NCBI GenBank assembly: GCA_030634785.1 | Contig: DAOWAC010000010.1 | Location: 1 to 13,294 of the forward strand | Reading direction: 5' to 3' | DNA: 13,294 nucleotides | Source: Chloroflexota bacterium | GTDB taxonomy: Archaea; Iainarchaeota; Iainarchaeia; Iainarchaeales; GCA-2688035 | Part shown: positions 6,265 to 12,794 of the stretch, piece by piece | How the letters are laid out: each line of letters opens with the position of its first letter | How positions within the stretch are numbered: position 1 is the first letter of the stretch | Translations under genes and position numbers: made by a program | The notes under the pieces: model-generated | What the model was told of the DNA's origin: nothing | The model's input: only the letters and a program-made list of their open reading frames with translations | The model's database searches: none

Positions 6265-7024
6265 AGCCATTTAAATCACCCAAAGCCTCTTTTTCTTTAT
6301 CAGTTAAGGCAACAGCAATTACAAGAGATTGTGGAAACAAAGCAAAACTGTTTCTCTGCATTTTTTCCAAATCACCAGACATAACCATTTGCTTAGAATT
6401 ACCCAAAGCATACAATCCAATCAAAGTTGCCTTTTGCAGTATATCCTTTCCTTTCTTTTTTTCAATCTTTGCAAGAAGTGACAAAGCTTCTGAAACAGTC
6501 ATCTTGTAACCTTTTTCTATATCAATATCCAAAAGACAAAAACTATGCATTTCTGCATTAAAATTTGACTCAATTATATCATAAAAAGATTCAGGAGCAT
6601 AATTTTCTTTCGGAGCAACAATAGTACAAGCTCTTCCAAAACGATACTGGTCCAAACCAGTTGAACCAACAAAATCAAAAATTGAAATTCCAGGCAAAGC
6701 AATTGTCTTAACCCCAAGCTTTTTTGCATCAAGCAAAAGCTGAATATGAGTTGTTGCACTCAAAGCATTGCCAAAAACAAGCAAGGCAACATCTTCACCA
6801 CTTTTTTTAGCAGCCTTTAACACAAGAGAAAAGCCTTCTTCAATTCCCTTCCTGTCCAAAGCAACTATTTCCTTGCCAACAATTTTCTTAAGCTCTTCAA
6901 TAGTCCCCTCTGCATAAGTCGAAGTATAAGTATCCAAAAACACCTGCTTACACTTGACAATTGCTTTATTTGCTTCAATAGTCAAATGCCCTGGCTTTAA
7001 ACCAATCCCAATTAAATAAAACAT
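6263..7024 (-). CDS. dphB: Diphthine synthase
   Basis: DphB uses S-adenosylmethionine to methylate the precursor side chain on a histidine of elongation factor 2, a middle step of diphthamide synthesis. The 253-residue product starts with MFYLIGIGL and has DTYTS (31-35), an ATTH motif (90-93), STGLDQYRFG (121-130), NYAPESFYDII (141-151) and FCLLDI followed by MTVSEALSLL (175-184). These align well with archaeal DphB over its whole length. The usual G-D-P before ATTH is here Gly85-Asn86-Ala87, an unusual change in a conserved pocket. The stop is now TAA, two bases of which come from the inserted element; the older stop was TGA. A TATA box 26 nt before the ATG suggests a leaderless mRNA. Confidence 0.9.
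   Translation of the reverse strand: MFYLIGIGLKPGHLTIEANKAIVKCKQVFLDTYTSTYAEGTIEELKKIVGKEIVALDRKGIEEGFSLVLKAAKKSGEDVALLVFGNALSATTHIQLLLDAKKLGVKTIALPGISIFDFVGSTGLDQYRFGRACTIVAPKENYAPESFYDIIESNFNAEMHSFCLLDIDIEKGYKMTVSEALSLLAKIEKKKGKDILQKATLIGLYALGNSKQMVMSGDLEKMQRNSFALFPQSLVIAVALTDKEKEALGDLNG
6265..6287. repeat. 23-bp direct repeat, copy 2 (dphB side)
   Basis: Identical to 6174-6196 and 91 bp away. It encodes the last residues of DphB (about ALGDLNG). It also still carries a silent copy of the GGTGAT Shine-Dalgarno and ATGGCT start of DUF357, which now leads straight into a TAA. Confidence 0.93.
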
Positions 7025-7045
7025 AAAAAAAATGTACTGGGAAAA

Positions 7046-7345
7046 CTATTTAAAGAAAGTAATTTGCCTATTTTTATTTTTATTCTTCGGAAAACGCTTT
7101 TTTTTTATTTCTTTGAACTCTATAAAGCTTTCTTTATAATTGTTTGCAAGAGAATTGGTTTTATTTGCCAAATCGGCCCAAGCCCGACTTTTCTTAAAAT
7201 CACCGCTTTTCCCTGCAGACTTTGACTTTTGCATAGTTTGCACCGACTGAAGCCTTAAATCCTTCATTGATTGACTGTGAAAAGATATTCTTCCTTTCAG
7301 AAATGACTTTGTTCTTCTTTTAGTAGGGGAAAGCAATTCAATCAA
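7046..7345 (-). CDS. Small basic protein, unknown function
   Basis: The frame stays open for about 100 codons in a very AT-rich region, which supports a real gene. The product is Lys/Arg-rich and low in hydrophobics. A central helical stretch (SMKDLRLQSVQTMQKSKSAG, AWADLANKTNSLANNYKESF) is followed by a highly basic tail with KKKRFPKNKNKN. A TTG at 7345 would overlap the upstream stop codon by 8 nt, as seen at other junctions here; an ATG at 7267 is the next choice. Its stop codon abuts the dphB TATA box. It probably shares an mRNA with the kinase-deaminase fusion. Nucleic-acid binding is suggested only by charge. Confidence 0.55.
   Translation of the reverse strand: MIELLSPTKRRTKSFLKGRISFHSQSMKDLRLQSVQTMQKSKSAGKSGDFKKSRAWADLANKTNSLANNYKESFIEFKEIKKKRFPKNKNKNRQITFFK
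7047..7054 (-). promoter_or_regulatory. TATA box of dphB
   Basis: The minus strand reads TTTAAATA, preceded by CTTTC, centred about 26 nt before the dphB ATG at 7024. This is the expected spacing for a leaderless archaeal transcript; no Shine-Dalgarno precedes the ATG. It touches the stop codon of the upstream gene. Confidence 0.6.
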
Positions 7346-8999
7346 CTCTTTTCTTTCCTGCAACTGCCTTGTCAGCAATTACCATAAAATTCTTATGTGG
7401 TTTCAATGCAACAGCAGGCCATTTCATAAAATCTTTGCTTTTTAAAGTATTTAATACTGCCTTTCTTTTGTGCTTTCCAGATGCAAGCAAAAGAATCTCT
7501 GCACTATTTTCCCTAATAGTCTTTAATCCAACAGTGATTGCTTTGAGAGGAGCAATATTTTCTGAAAAACATCCGCCATTAACTTTTCTTGTATGATGCT
7601 TAAGTTTCACCAACCTTGTTAGTCCATAAGAGCAGGAACCTGGTTCATTGAATGCAACATGACCATTTTCCCCAATTCCCAAAATGCACAAATCAATTCC
7701 TTTTCTTCCAATAACAGTTTCATACTTTGCCGCTTCTTTCTTTAAATTCTTTACAGAACCATCAAGCAAATGAATGTTCTGCTTTCTTGCATTAACTTTT
7801 GAAAGAAAATTATTCATTAAAAAATAAGAAAAACTATTTTTGTCACTCTTCTTTAAACCAACATATTCGTCCAATGCAAAAAAACTTGCCTTGCTAAAAT
7901 TAACTTTGCCTTTTTTATAAGCCGAGACAAGAAGCTTGTACAACTTCTTTGGTGTTTTACCGGTTGGCAAAGCAATTGAAGCATTTGGCTTTCGCTTCAG
8001 CAAATTTATAACGTGCTGTGCTGCAACCTTGCTCAGCTCATCATAATTGCGTGCAACAACAAGCGTTGGCTTATTGTGAATTGAGATAAAGTGTTTGACC
8101 GCGCTTACACTTGGCGCAGCAAGACCGTGCACTTGGACTTTTTTTGCCGCAACAAAGTTTCCTGAACGCATACAATTGTCAAGCGACCAATCGTTCATCA
8201 AGCCTAAAACAAAACCAGCATTGAATGCATCGCCTGCACCGGTTGTGTCAACAACTTTGCCTGCAACAGACTTAAACTGTTCTGGTTTAAAATCTTTCAC
8301 GAAAAGACTTGCACCTTTACCAGCCTGCTTTACTACAACAACATTTGAACCCTTATTAAACAACGAAACAACACGCTTTTGCATCGTGCTTCCTTTTGCA
8401 ATGTGTTTGAGTTCCAAATCATTGACGAAAAGAAAATCAATAAATGGAAGGAACTGCGAAATGCTCCAAATTCTTTTTGTGTCAAAGCAAGTGTCAAAGC
8501 AGACAATTACATTGTGCTTTTTTATTTTTTTTAAAAGAGTTTTAAAGCCAGACCTTAAATTTGGCAAATGATAAAAGCCTCCGAAGAAAACTACGTCACC
8601 CTGTGTTAAACCAGGCAAAAGCATTTTTTCAATTCGCTTTGCAGTTAATTCTTTCAAACAGCTTTTAGTAGATTGAATGGCTCTTTCACCGCGCCTGTCA
8701 ACAAGAATAATACTAAAGGCATTTCTTTCATTACAGGAAATAAGAGAACGTTTAACATTTGCTTTTGAAAGATTTTTTTTCAAAAAAGAGGTTGCAAAAT
8801 CCTTTCCAATAGCACTAAGGAGTTTTGGCTTAAAACCAAGTTTTGAACCAATTACGGCAAAATTAGCTGCATTCCCCCCAATACTAAAGTTAAGGTCTTT
8901 TAGCGAATGCTCTTTACCAAATTCGACTGGGTTCTTAATTTCCTGCAAAACATCAATGCAAAGATCCCCTACAGAAAAAACTTGCCTTTTTTCAACCAT
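7338..8999 (-). CDS. PfkB-family sugar kinase fused to glucosamine-6-phosphate deaminase (NagB) domain
   Basis: This 553-residue protein joins two enzymes. Residues 1-305 form a ribokinase/PfkB kinase: IGGNAANFA (40-48), then DTTGAGDAFNAGF (251-263) with the anion hole and catalytic base Asp257. Residues 310-553 form a NagB-type isomerase: PTGKTP (345-350), FALDEYVG (374-381) with Asp377-Glu378, and GIGENGHVAFNEP (441-453) with His447 and Glu452, the residues of the ring-opening and proton-transfer machinery. Both active sites look intact. Predicted chemistry is phosphorylation of a sugar (probably glucosamine) and conversion of glucosamine-6-phosphate to fructose-6-phosphate plus ammonia. 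The kinase substrate is inferred from the fusion. The neighbouring deacetylase supports an amino-sugar role. The ATG at 8999 lies about 33 nt from a shared TATA element. Confidence 0.9.
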   Translation of the reverse strand: MVEKRQVFSVGDLCIDVLQEIKNPVEFGKEHSLKDLNFSIGGNAANFAVIGSKLGFKPKLLSAIGKDFATSFLKKNLSKANVKRSLISCNERNAFSIILVDRRGERAIQSTKSCLKELTAKRIEKMLLPGLTQGDVVFFGGFYHLPNLRSGFKTLLKKIKKHNVIVCFDTCFDTKRIWSISQFLPFIDFLFVNDLELKHIAKGSTMQKRVVSLFNKGSNVVVVKQAGKGASLFVKDFKPEQFKSVAGKVVDTTGAGDAFNAGFVLGLMNDWSLDNCMRSGNFVAAKKVQVHGLAAPSVSAVKHFISIHNKPTLVVARNYDELSKVAAQHVINLLKRKPNASIALPTGKTPKKLYKLLVSAYKKGKVNFSKASFFALDEYVGLKKSDKNSFSYFLMNNFLSKVNARKQNIHLLDGSVKNLKKEAAKYETVIGRKGIDLCILGIGENGHVAFNEPGSCSYGLTRLVKLKHHTRKVNGGCFSENIAPLKAITVGLKTIRENSAEILLLASGKHKRKAVLNTLKSKDFMKWPAVALKPHKNFMVIADKAVAGKKRVD

Positions 9000-9027
9000 A
9001 TGTTACAACCTAATAGGACTTAATTGG

Positions 9028-9035
9028 TATTTAAC
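9028..9035. promoter_or_regulatory. TATA element between the kinase-deaminase and deacetylase genes
   Basis: GTATTTAA on the plus strand (TTAAATAC on the minus strand) lies about 28 nt before the deacetylase ATG at 9059 and about 33 nt before the kinase-deaminase ATG at 8999. Its near-symmetry could let it act in both directions, so the two genes may be co-regulated. A GAGGT touching the deacetylase ATG is too close to work as a normal Shine-Dalgarno. Confidence 0.5.
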
Positions 9036-9058
9036 TTTTTGCACCCATTATTTGAGGT

Positions 9059-9694
9059 ATGGTAAAGGCAATTGCAATAGTAGCACACCCTGATGACGAA
9101 ACAATATGGTGCGGTGGCACTATTTTAATGCACCCTGAATGGAACTGGACTGTTTTAAGCCTTTGTCGTATCCGTGACAAAGATAGGGCCCCCAAATTTA
9201 AAAAAGTCTGTAAGAAGCTTGGAGCAAAATGTGCAATGAGTGATTTGGAAGACGAGTATCCTGAAAGAAAACTCAAGTCACTTGATGAAGTAAAAGAACG
9301 CGTACGAGCAATGATGAAACAGTTAAAGCTTGAAAACGAATTCGATTACGTGTTCACGCACGGAGCGAACGGCGAGTACGGACACAACAGGCACAAGGAA
9401 GTGAATCGTACAGTGCACGCAATGATTAAGGACGGCGAGCTGCACGCGAAGAAAGTTTTCTTCTTCTGTTATAAGAAAGCGCACGACGGCTTTTACTGTG
9501 TCGCGAACGAGCGCGATGCAGACGCGAACACGCGATTGAACGCGCAAATCGCACAATCGAAACACTTATTAATCAGTTTAGAGTATCAATTTAGTAATGG
9601 AAGCTTCGAAGAACGCAGTACACGCGCGATCGAGAGTTTCAAAGTGAAGCAATATGAAATCAATGGTACTCTATCCTTACCCGCCGGAACTTGA
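9059..9694 (+). CDS. PIG-L/LmbE-family deacetylase
   Basis: The 211-residue enzyme has the zinc-binding signature of PIG-L/LmbE N-acetylglucosamine deacetylases. AHPDDE (9-14) gives His10 and Asp13 as ligands and Asp12 as the likely base. THGANGEYGHNRH (100-112) supplies the third ligand from His109 or His112. Family members remove acetyl groups from GlcNAc in glycolipids, diacetylchitobiose, mycothiol precursors and similar compounds. Divergent pairing with the kinase-deaminase fusion suggests the deacetylated amino sugar goes on to fructose-6-phosphate; alternatively it acts on a glycoconjugate with the following glycosyltransferase. The second half of the gene uses CpG-rich codons unlike any neighbour. 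Its last 41 nt overlap the glycosyltransferase gene. Confidence 0.88.
   Translation: MVKAIAIVAHPDDETIWCGGTILMHPEWNWTVLSLCRIRDKDRAPKFKKVCKKLGAKCAMSDLEDEYPERKLKSLDEVKERVRAMMKQLKLENEFDYVFTHGANGEYGHNRHKEVNRTVHAMIKDGELHAKKVFFFCYKKAHDGFYCVANERDADANTRLNAQIAQSKHLLISLEYQFSNGSFEERSTRAIESFKVKQYEINGTLSLPAGT
9299..9636. other. CpG-rich compositional patch inside the deacetylase gene
   Basis: A hand count finds about 40 CpG dinucleotides in these 338 bp, against about 5 in 340 bp of the next gene (10141-10480) and about 5 in the first 240 bp of the same gene. Codons shift to GCG, CGC, TCG, CAC, AAC and GAC while the frame and protein motifs remain intact. The boundaries are fairly sharp on both sides. Confidence 0.85.
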
Positions 9695-10838
9695 TGGCAT
9701 TAGCATTCAAGGAGAAATGCTTTACAGAGGACTACTTAAAAACGGACAGGAAACTGTGCCATGCGACAGAGGAGCTGTTGCAGAAAAAGAACTTCTTTAC
9801 AAAACATTCAAACCCGATGTCGCAATTGGAATCGGTTATTGGGCAGACGCTCCTCGTCTTATTGAACATCCGCTTGAATATGGAATTCAGCCAGTGCCAT
9901 GGCTTAATGCAGACGGATGGGTTGCAAACTACCACGAATTATTAGATTCTTTACCTTTAATGCTTACAACCAGCCAGTGGGTTAAGGAAATGTATTATAG
10001 GGACGGTTTGAAAAACAAAAACATTTACCCAATGCCTATTGGAATTGATACGACTCAAATGAGACCAATTCCAAAAACTGACCCGCGCATTATTGAAGTT
10101 AGAGAAATGCTTGGAGTAAAACCTGACGAAAAGATGATTTTGACATCAGGCGGAGACACAACAAGCAAGGGATTTCAGGAAGTTCTGCAGGCACTTGGAA
10201 AAATTAACGGAGACTTTCCAAAGTGGAAATATATTGGAAAAACATGGGAAAAAGGAAAGCCAATGTACCACTGCAAAAAAGAAATTGAAATAATGAACGA
10301 GCTTGACATGAAGAAAAAAGTTGACTTCTTAGATGGAGCATTGTCAAGAGAATTTATGTGCTATTTGATTAATGCATGCGATGTTTATGCAGCTCCAAGC
10401 AGAATTGAGGGCTTTGGAATGATTCAAGTTGAAGCAATGGCTTGCGGAAAGCCTGTTCTTTCAATTGATGCAATGGGAATGAAGGATACAATCATTCATA
10501 ATCAAACAGGATTCCTTGCAAAGGTTGGAGAAGAAGTAAAACTTAAAGAAGAATGGGCTTACAAGTGGATGGGATTTGATAAAAAGCACATTGTTAAGTT
10601 TGATAAACCAAAAACTCTTGCTTACAGAGCAGATGTTGACGACTTAGCAAAATATTTGTACAGAATGCTTACCGAAGATGATTTAATGAAAAAGATGGGT
10701 GAGAATGCAAGAAAGCACGCTGTAGAAAACTTTGATTACCTTAAGACCTCAAAGGACATAAATGACCTGATTGAAAAAAAGCTTGACTTGAAAAGTCCTA
10801 GCCAAGCACAGGCAACTGTTTCTGTTCAAGAGCCTTAA
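9654..10838 (+). CDS. GT4-family glycosyltransferase
   Basis: The 394-residue protein has the two-domain GT-B layout. The N-terminal domain starts with MVLYPYPPELDG, the usual first strand followed by an acceptor loop. The C-terminal domain has TSGGDTTSKGF (164-173), a donor phosphate-binding loop region, and SRIEGFGMIQVEAMACGKPVL with the E-x7-E pair Glu252/Glu260 typical of GT4 retaining enzymes. No membrane segment is present, so it acts in the cytoplasm or at the membrane surface. Donor and acceptor cannot be read from sequence. Its start overlaps the deacetylase gene by 41 nt, or 32 nt if the ATG at 9663 is used, so the two are likely coupled. The last 41 nt overlap the convergent hydrolase gene. 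Confidence 0.9.
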   Translation: MKSMVLYPYPPELDGISIQGEMLYRGLLKNGQETVPCDRGAVAEKELLYKTFKPDVAIGIGYWADAPRLIEHPLEYGIQPVPWLNADGWVANYHELLDSLPLMLTTSQWVKEMYYRDGLKNKNIYPMPIGIDTTQMRPIPKTDPRIIEVREMLGVKPDEKMILTSGGDTTSKGFQEVLQALGKINGDFPKWKYIGKTWEKGKPMYHCKKEIEIMNELDMKKKVDFLDGALSREFMCYLINACDVYAAPSRIEGFGMIQVEAMACGKPVLSIDAMGMKDTIIHNQTGFLAKVGEEVKLKEEWAYKWMGFDKKHIVKFDKPKTLAYRADVDDLAKYLYRMLTEDDLMKKMGENARKHAVENFDYLKTSKDINDLIEKKLDLKSPSQAQATVSVQEP

Positions 10839-11940
10839 CAGCAAAAAGAAAAGCACCTGCACTCCAAGCATGATAATCGCTTCCAGAAGCTTTTTTAGTT
10901 AGTGGATTAATCCATTCATTAAATTCCCATTTGTGTTTTGAACCAAGCTTGTTTGCTTCTGCTAAAAGTATAAGATTTTCTTTAGCTTTTTCAAATTTGC
11001 GCAATTTTACAAGAGCTCCAACATAAAAACCACCAATAAACGGCCATATTCCTCCGTTTAGATAATGATGTGGAGTTTCTGCAAGACATTTTGAAAAATA
11101 ACTATGCCATTCTTTATCGCCTCTTTTTATCGGCGGATAAATGGCTCTTATTGGATAAGGTTTGTCTACTTGTTTTTTTTCAACAAAATCAACAATTCTT
11201 TTTGCCTGCTTTTTGGTTGCAAAACCTCCGCAGATTGCAAGAGAATTTCCCAAAGCATCAAACCAAGTTTCCTGTTCAATGTCTCCATCATGGTTTTTCC
11301 AAACCCATGGATAAAAATATCCTAAATGATGATTAAACATTTGAATCTTTGGAGGAGTTTGTCCTGAAGAAGCTTTGAGTACGTTTTTAAGCTCACTTTT
11401 TTTGCCATACATCTTTAATGCTGCAAAATAAAGTGCTATTGAATTAATTGTGTGACCGTACTTGTGCGGAAAAGCATCCTGCCAATCAGAGGTAGGTAAT
11501 TGTTCTGGTAAAAAGTCTTCTCCTGCATCCTGACAGCCAAGCCATTCAAAAGCTTGTTTAATATGCATTTTGTGTTTTGAAAAAAGTTTTGAATCCTTGT
11601 AATTTTTTTTATAAAATTGCAAACCCCAAAGATACCACAGAGTACTGTCCATTGTTGCAAACGTAACCTGCGTTGGTCTTTTACTAAACAAGTCAACACA
11701 ATTTGGAATCTGTCCATGCTTGCTTTGGTGTTTTGCAAGCGTGTTTAAAGTTATAGCAAACTGTTGCTTGAATTCTTCTTCTTTGTCATAACAGCTTGTT
11801 CCAAGCAATCCAATCATTGAATCTCTGGCAAAAACACTATTATAACCATCTTTGCCACCTGAAGCATAAGTACCATTTGGAGTAGAGCAAAACATCATTG
11901 TTTCCTTTGCCCTTAAAACTCCTTCACCAATTAAATCCAT
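10798..11940 (-). CDS. (Alpha/alpha)6-barrel glycoside hydrolase, amylo-alpha-1,6-glucosidase/invertase-like
   Basis: The 380-residue protein has the repeated-helix motifs of six-hairpin glycosidases: NSVFARDSMIGLLG (34-47), TMDSTLWYLWGL (96-107), TSDWQDAFP (150-158), NGGIWPFIGGFYVGAL (295-310), EFNEWINP (339-346) and HAWSAGAFLFA (357-367). These resemble debranching-enzyme C-terminal domains and neutral invertases more than GH15 glucoamylases. No signal peptide is seen, so an intracellular glycan or oligosaccharide substrate is likely. The ATG at 11940 is preferred over upstream TTG codons because a TATA box lies 26 nt upstream, inside what a longer reading would make coding. The end overlaps the glycosyltransferase gene tail to tail. 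Exact bond specificity is unknown. Confidence 0.82.
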   Translation of the reverse strand: MDLIGEGVLRAKETMMFCSTPNGTYASGGKDGYNSVFARDSMIGLLGTSCYDKEEEFKQQFAITLNTLAKHQSKHGQIPNCVDLFSKRPTQVTFATMDSTLWYLWGLQFYKKNYKDSKLFSKHKMHIKQAFEWLGCQDAGEDFLPEQLPTSDWQDAFPHKYGHTINSIALYFAALKMYGKKSELKNVLKASSGQTPPKIQMFNHHLGYFYPWVWKNHDGDIEQETWFDALGNSLAICGGFATKKQAKRIVDFVEKKQVDKPYPIRAIYPPIKRGDKEWHSYFSKCLAETPHHYLNGGIWPFIGGFYVGALVKLRKFEKAKENLILLAEANKLGSKHKWEFNEWINPLTKKASGSDYHAWSAGAFLFAVKALEQKQLPVLG

Positions 11941-11950
11941 GCCAAAATAA

Positions 11951-11965
11951 GGTATTAACTCATAT
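11951..11965. repeat. 15-bp direct repeat, copy 1 (hydrolase promoter)
   Basis: Exact match to 12698-12712. On the minus strand it is the sequence just downstream of the hydrolase TATA box. The two copies bracket the toxin-antitoxin genes. A 15-bp match could still be chance in AT-rich DNA. Confidence 0.5.
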
Positions 11966-11970
11966 AAAAA
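11963..11970 (-). promoter_or_regulatory. TATA box of the glycoside hydrolase gene
   Basis: The minus strand reads TTTTTATA, centred 26 nt before the ATG at 11940. It fits a leaderless transcript and settles the start codon of the hydrolase. Confidence 0.6.
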
Positions 11971-12045
11971 AGCTGCGATTTTATTACAAGTTAGAAAAAT
12001 CAGGATTTGCAATCAAAATTATTAAATGAATTGTTTAAGTGTGCT

Positions 12046-12318
12046 TTATCTTTTGTAAATGTAATCATGATGCTGCAAATCTTCAAACTTGACTTTTTTG
12101 GTTTTTTTGTCAAATTTGAAAACCAGAACAAAATGTGAAAGAATATGCACTCTTTTGAATTCTTTCAAATCATAGGACAAATTTTTGTAATGCGCTATAT
12201 TATTATTGGAACAGATTTCATCAATCTTCTTAAGAGTTGCTTCATATCTTAACCTGTCTTTTTTAACCAGTTTTTTTAGAATTTTCTTAAGCTTAATGCT
12301 TAGCTCAAATTCATGCAT
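12046..12318 (-). CDS. RelE/ParE-like toxin
   Basis: The 90-residue basic protein begins with a Lys-rich helical half. It ends with the RelE-fold strand pattern: KRVHILSHFVLVFKFD (55-70), then FEDLQHHDYIYKR (78-90). The terminal H-H-D-x-I-Y motif is common in archaeal RelE-like proteins. Such toxins are ribosome-dependent mRNA endonucleases, neutralised by the partner encoded just upstream. The ATG at 12318 lies in an 8-nt overlap with the antitoxin stop (ATGCATGA); a TTG two codons earlier is less likely. Assignment rests on the fold pattern and on gene pairing. Catalytic residues are not conserved enough in this family to confirm activity. Confidence 0.75.
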   Translation of the reverse strand: MHEFELSIKLKKILKKLVKKDRLRYEATLKKIDEICSNNNIAHYKNLSYDLKEFKRVHILSHFVLVFKFDKKTKKVKFEDLQHHDYIYKR

Positions 12319-12553
12319 CTTCAAGAGCCGCCCTTAACCCCTTCACACTTGAAAACTTCTCAAACTTGCCTCTATCAACTTTTTGAATTTCTTCCTTGTA
12401 TTCAGGTCTTAGTTCAGGCTCAAGAAACACTTCTTCAAACTTTGAAACAACAAGATTGGCTGCCTCTGACTTATTTCCCAAGCCATATTTTCCCTTTACA
12501 ATAGTCAAAACCCTGTCCTGCCGTTCACCAAAATCAACTACAGCTTTAGTCAC
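12311..12553 (-). CDS. DUF2683-type antitoxin
   Basis: The 80-residue protein has a short beta strand (VVDFGERQD), two helices (RVLTIVKGKYGLGNKSEAANLVVSKFEEVF) and the conserved FLEPELRPEY motif (43-52) of DUF2683 proteins, which pair with RelE-like toxins in archaea. The N-terminal half looks like a ribbon-helix-helix DNA-binding unit, and the C-terminal part would wrap the toxin. The start is GTG, 4 nt after a GGTGA Shine-Dalgarno. As usual for such pairs the antitoxin is first, and it probably represses its own promoter; a TATA-like TTTTTATT lies at about 12584-12591. Confidence 0.83.
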   Translation of the reverse strand: MTKAVVDFGERQDRVLTIVKGKYGLGNKSEAANLVVSKFEEVFLEPELRPEYKEEIQKVDRGKFEKFSSVKGLRAALEDA

Positions 12554-12794
12554 AAAATCACCAATACAATTAATAACAAAATGTAATAAAAAGCTATGTT
12601 TTGCCTTTTTGCGAAAAATATTAGTATTTACAAATTTTTAAAAATAATGACATCATAAACACTGCAAATTACCAAATTTAGTTATAATGAAATGCAGGGT
12701 ATTAACTCATATTTAAATTAAGCGATTCGCATTGGGTGTACCCCAACTTGATTGTTAGATAAAAATTAGTTCCAAGCCTGAAAGAATAGGAAAT
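12554..12794. other. 241-bp intergenic region
   Basis: This AT-rich gap holds the probable antitoxin promoter (12584-12591, minus strand). It also holds copy 2 of the 15-bp repeat (12698-12712), next to a TTTAAATA that reads as a TATA box on the minus strand, and a small hairpin TTGGG-TGTAC-CCCAA near 12733-12747. It is also the 3' flank of the PfpI-like gene. No RNA gene or open frame of note was found. Confidence 0.6.
12698..12712. repeat. 15-bp direct repeat, copy 2 (intergenic)
   Basis: Exact match to 11951-11965. As at copy 1, an AT-rich TATA-like sequence (TTTAAATA on the minus strand) lies immediately upstream, so it looks like a second or former promoter of the same kind, now without its gene. 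Confidence 0.5.

Noticed and set aside
6174..6287. Minimal CRISPR array (repeat-spacer-repeat)
   Set aside because: There are only two copies. The repeat is explained as the duplicated junction of dphB and DUF357, the 68-bp middle part is itself a hairpin, and no cas genes are nearby.
8095..9093. Plus-strand frames opposite the kinase domain
   Set aside because: They lie entirely within a gene with diagnostic PfkB motifs on the other strand and show no recognisable protein features.
11941..12012. N-terminal extension of the hydrolase starting at a TTG, with a hydrophobic stretch like a signal peptide
   Set aside because: The extension spans the TATA box placed 26 nt before the ATG at 11940, and the hydrophobic stretch lacks a clear signal-peptide layout.
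12720..12790. Possible tRNA or box C/D RNA in the intergenic gap
   Set aside because: There is a small 5-bp hairpin and a CTGA, but no cloverleaf, no T-loop consensus and no matching C box, so nothing supports an RNA gene.
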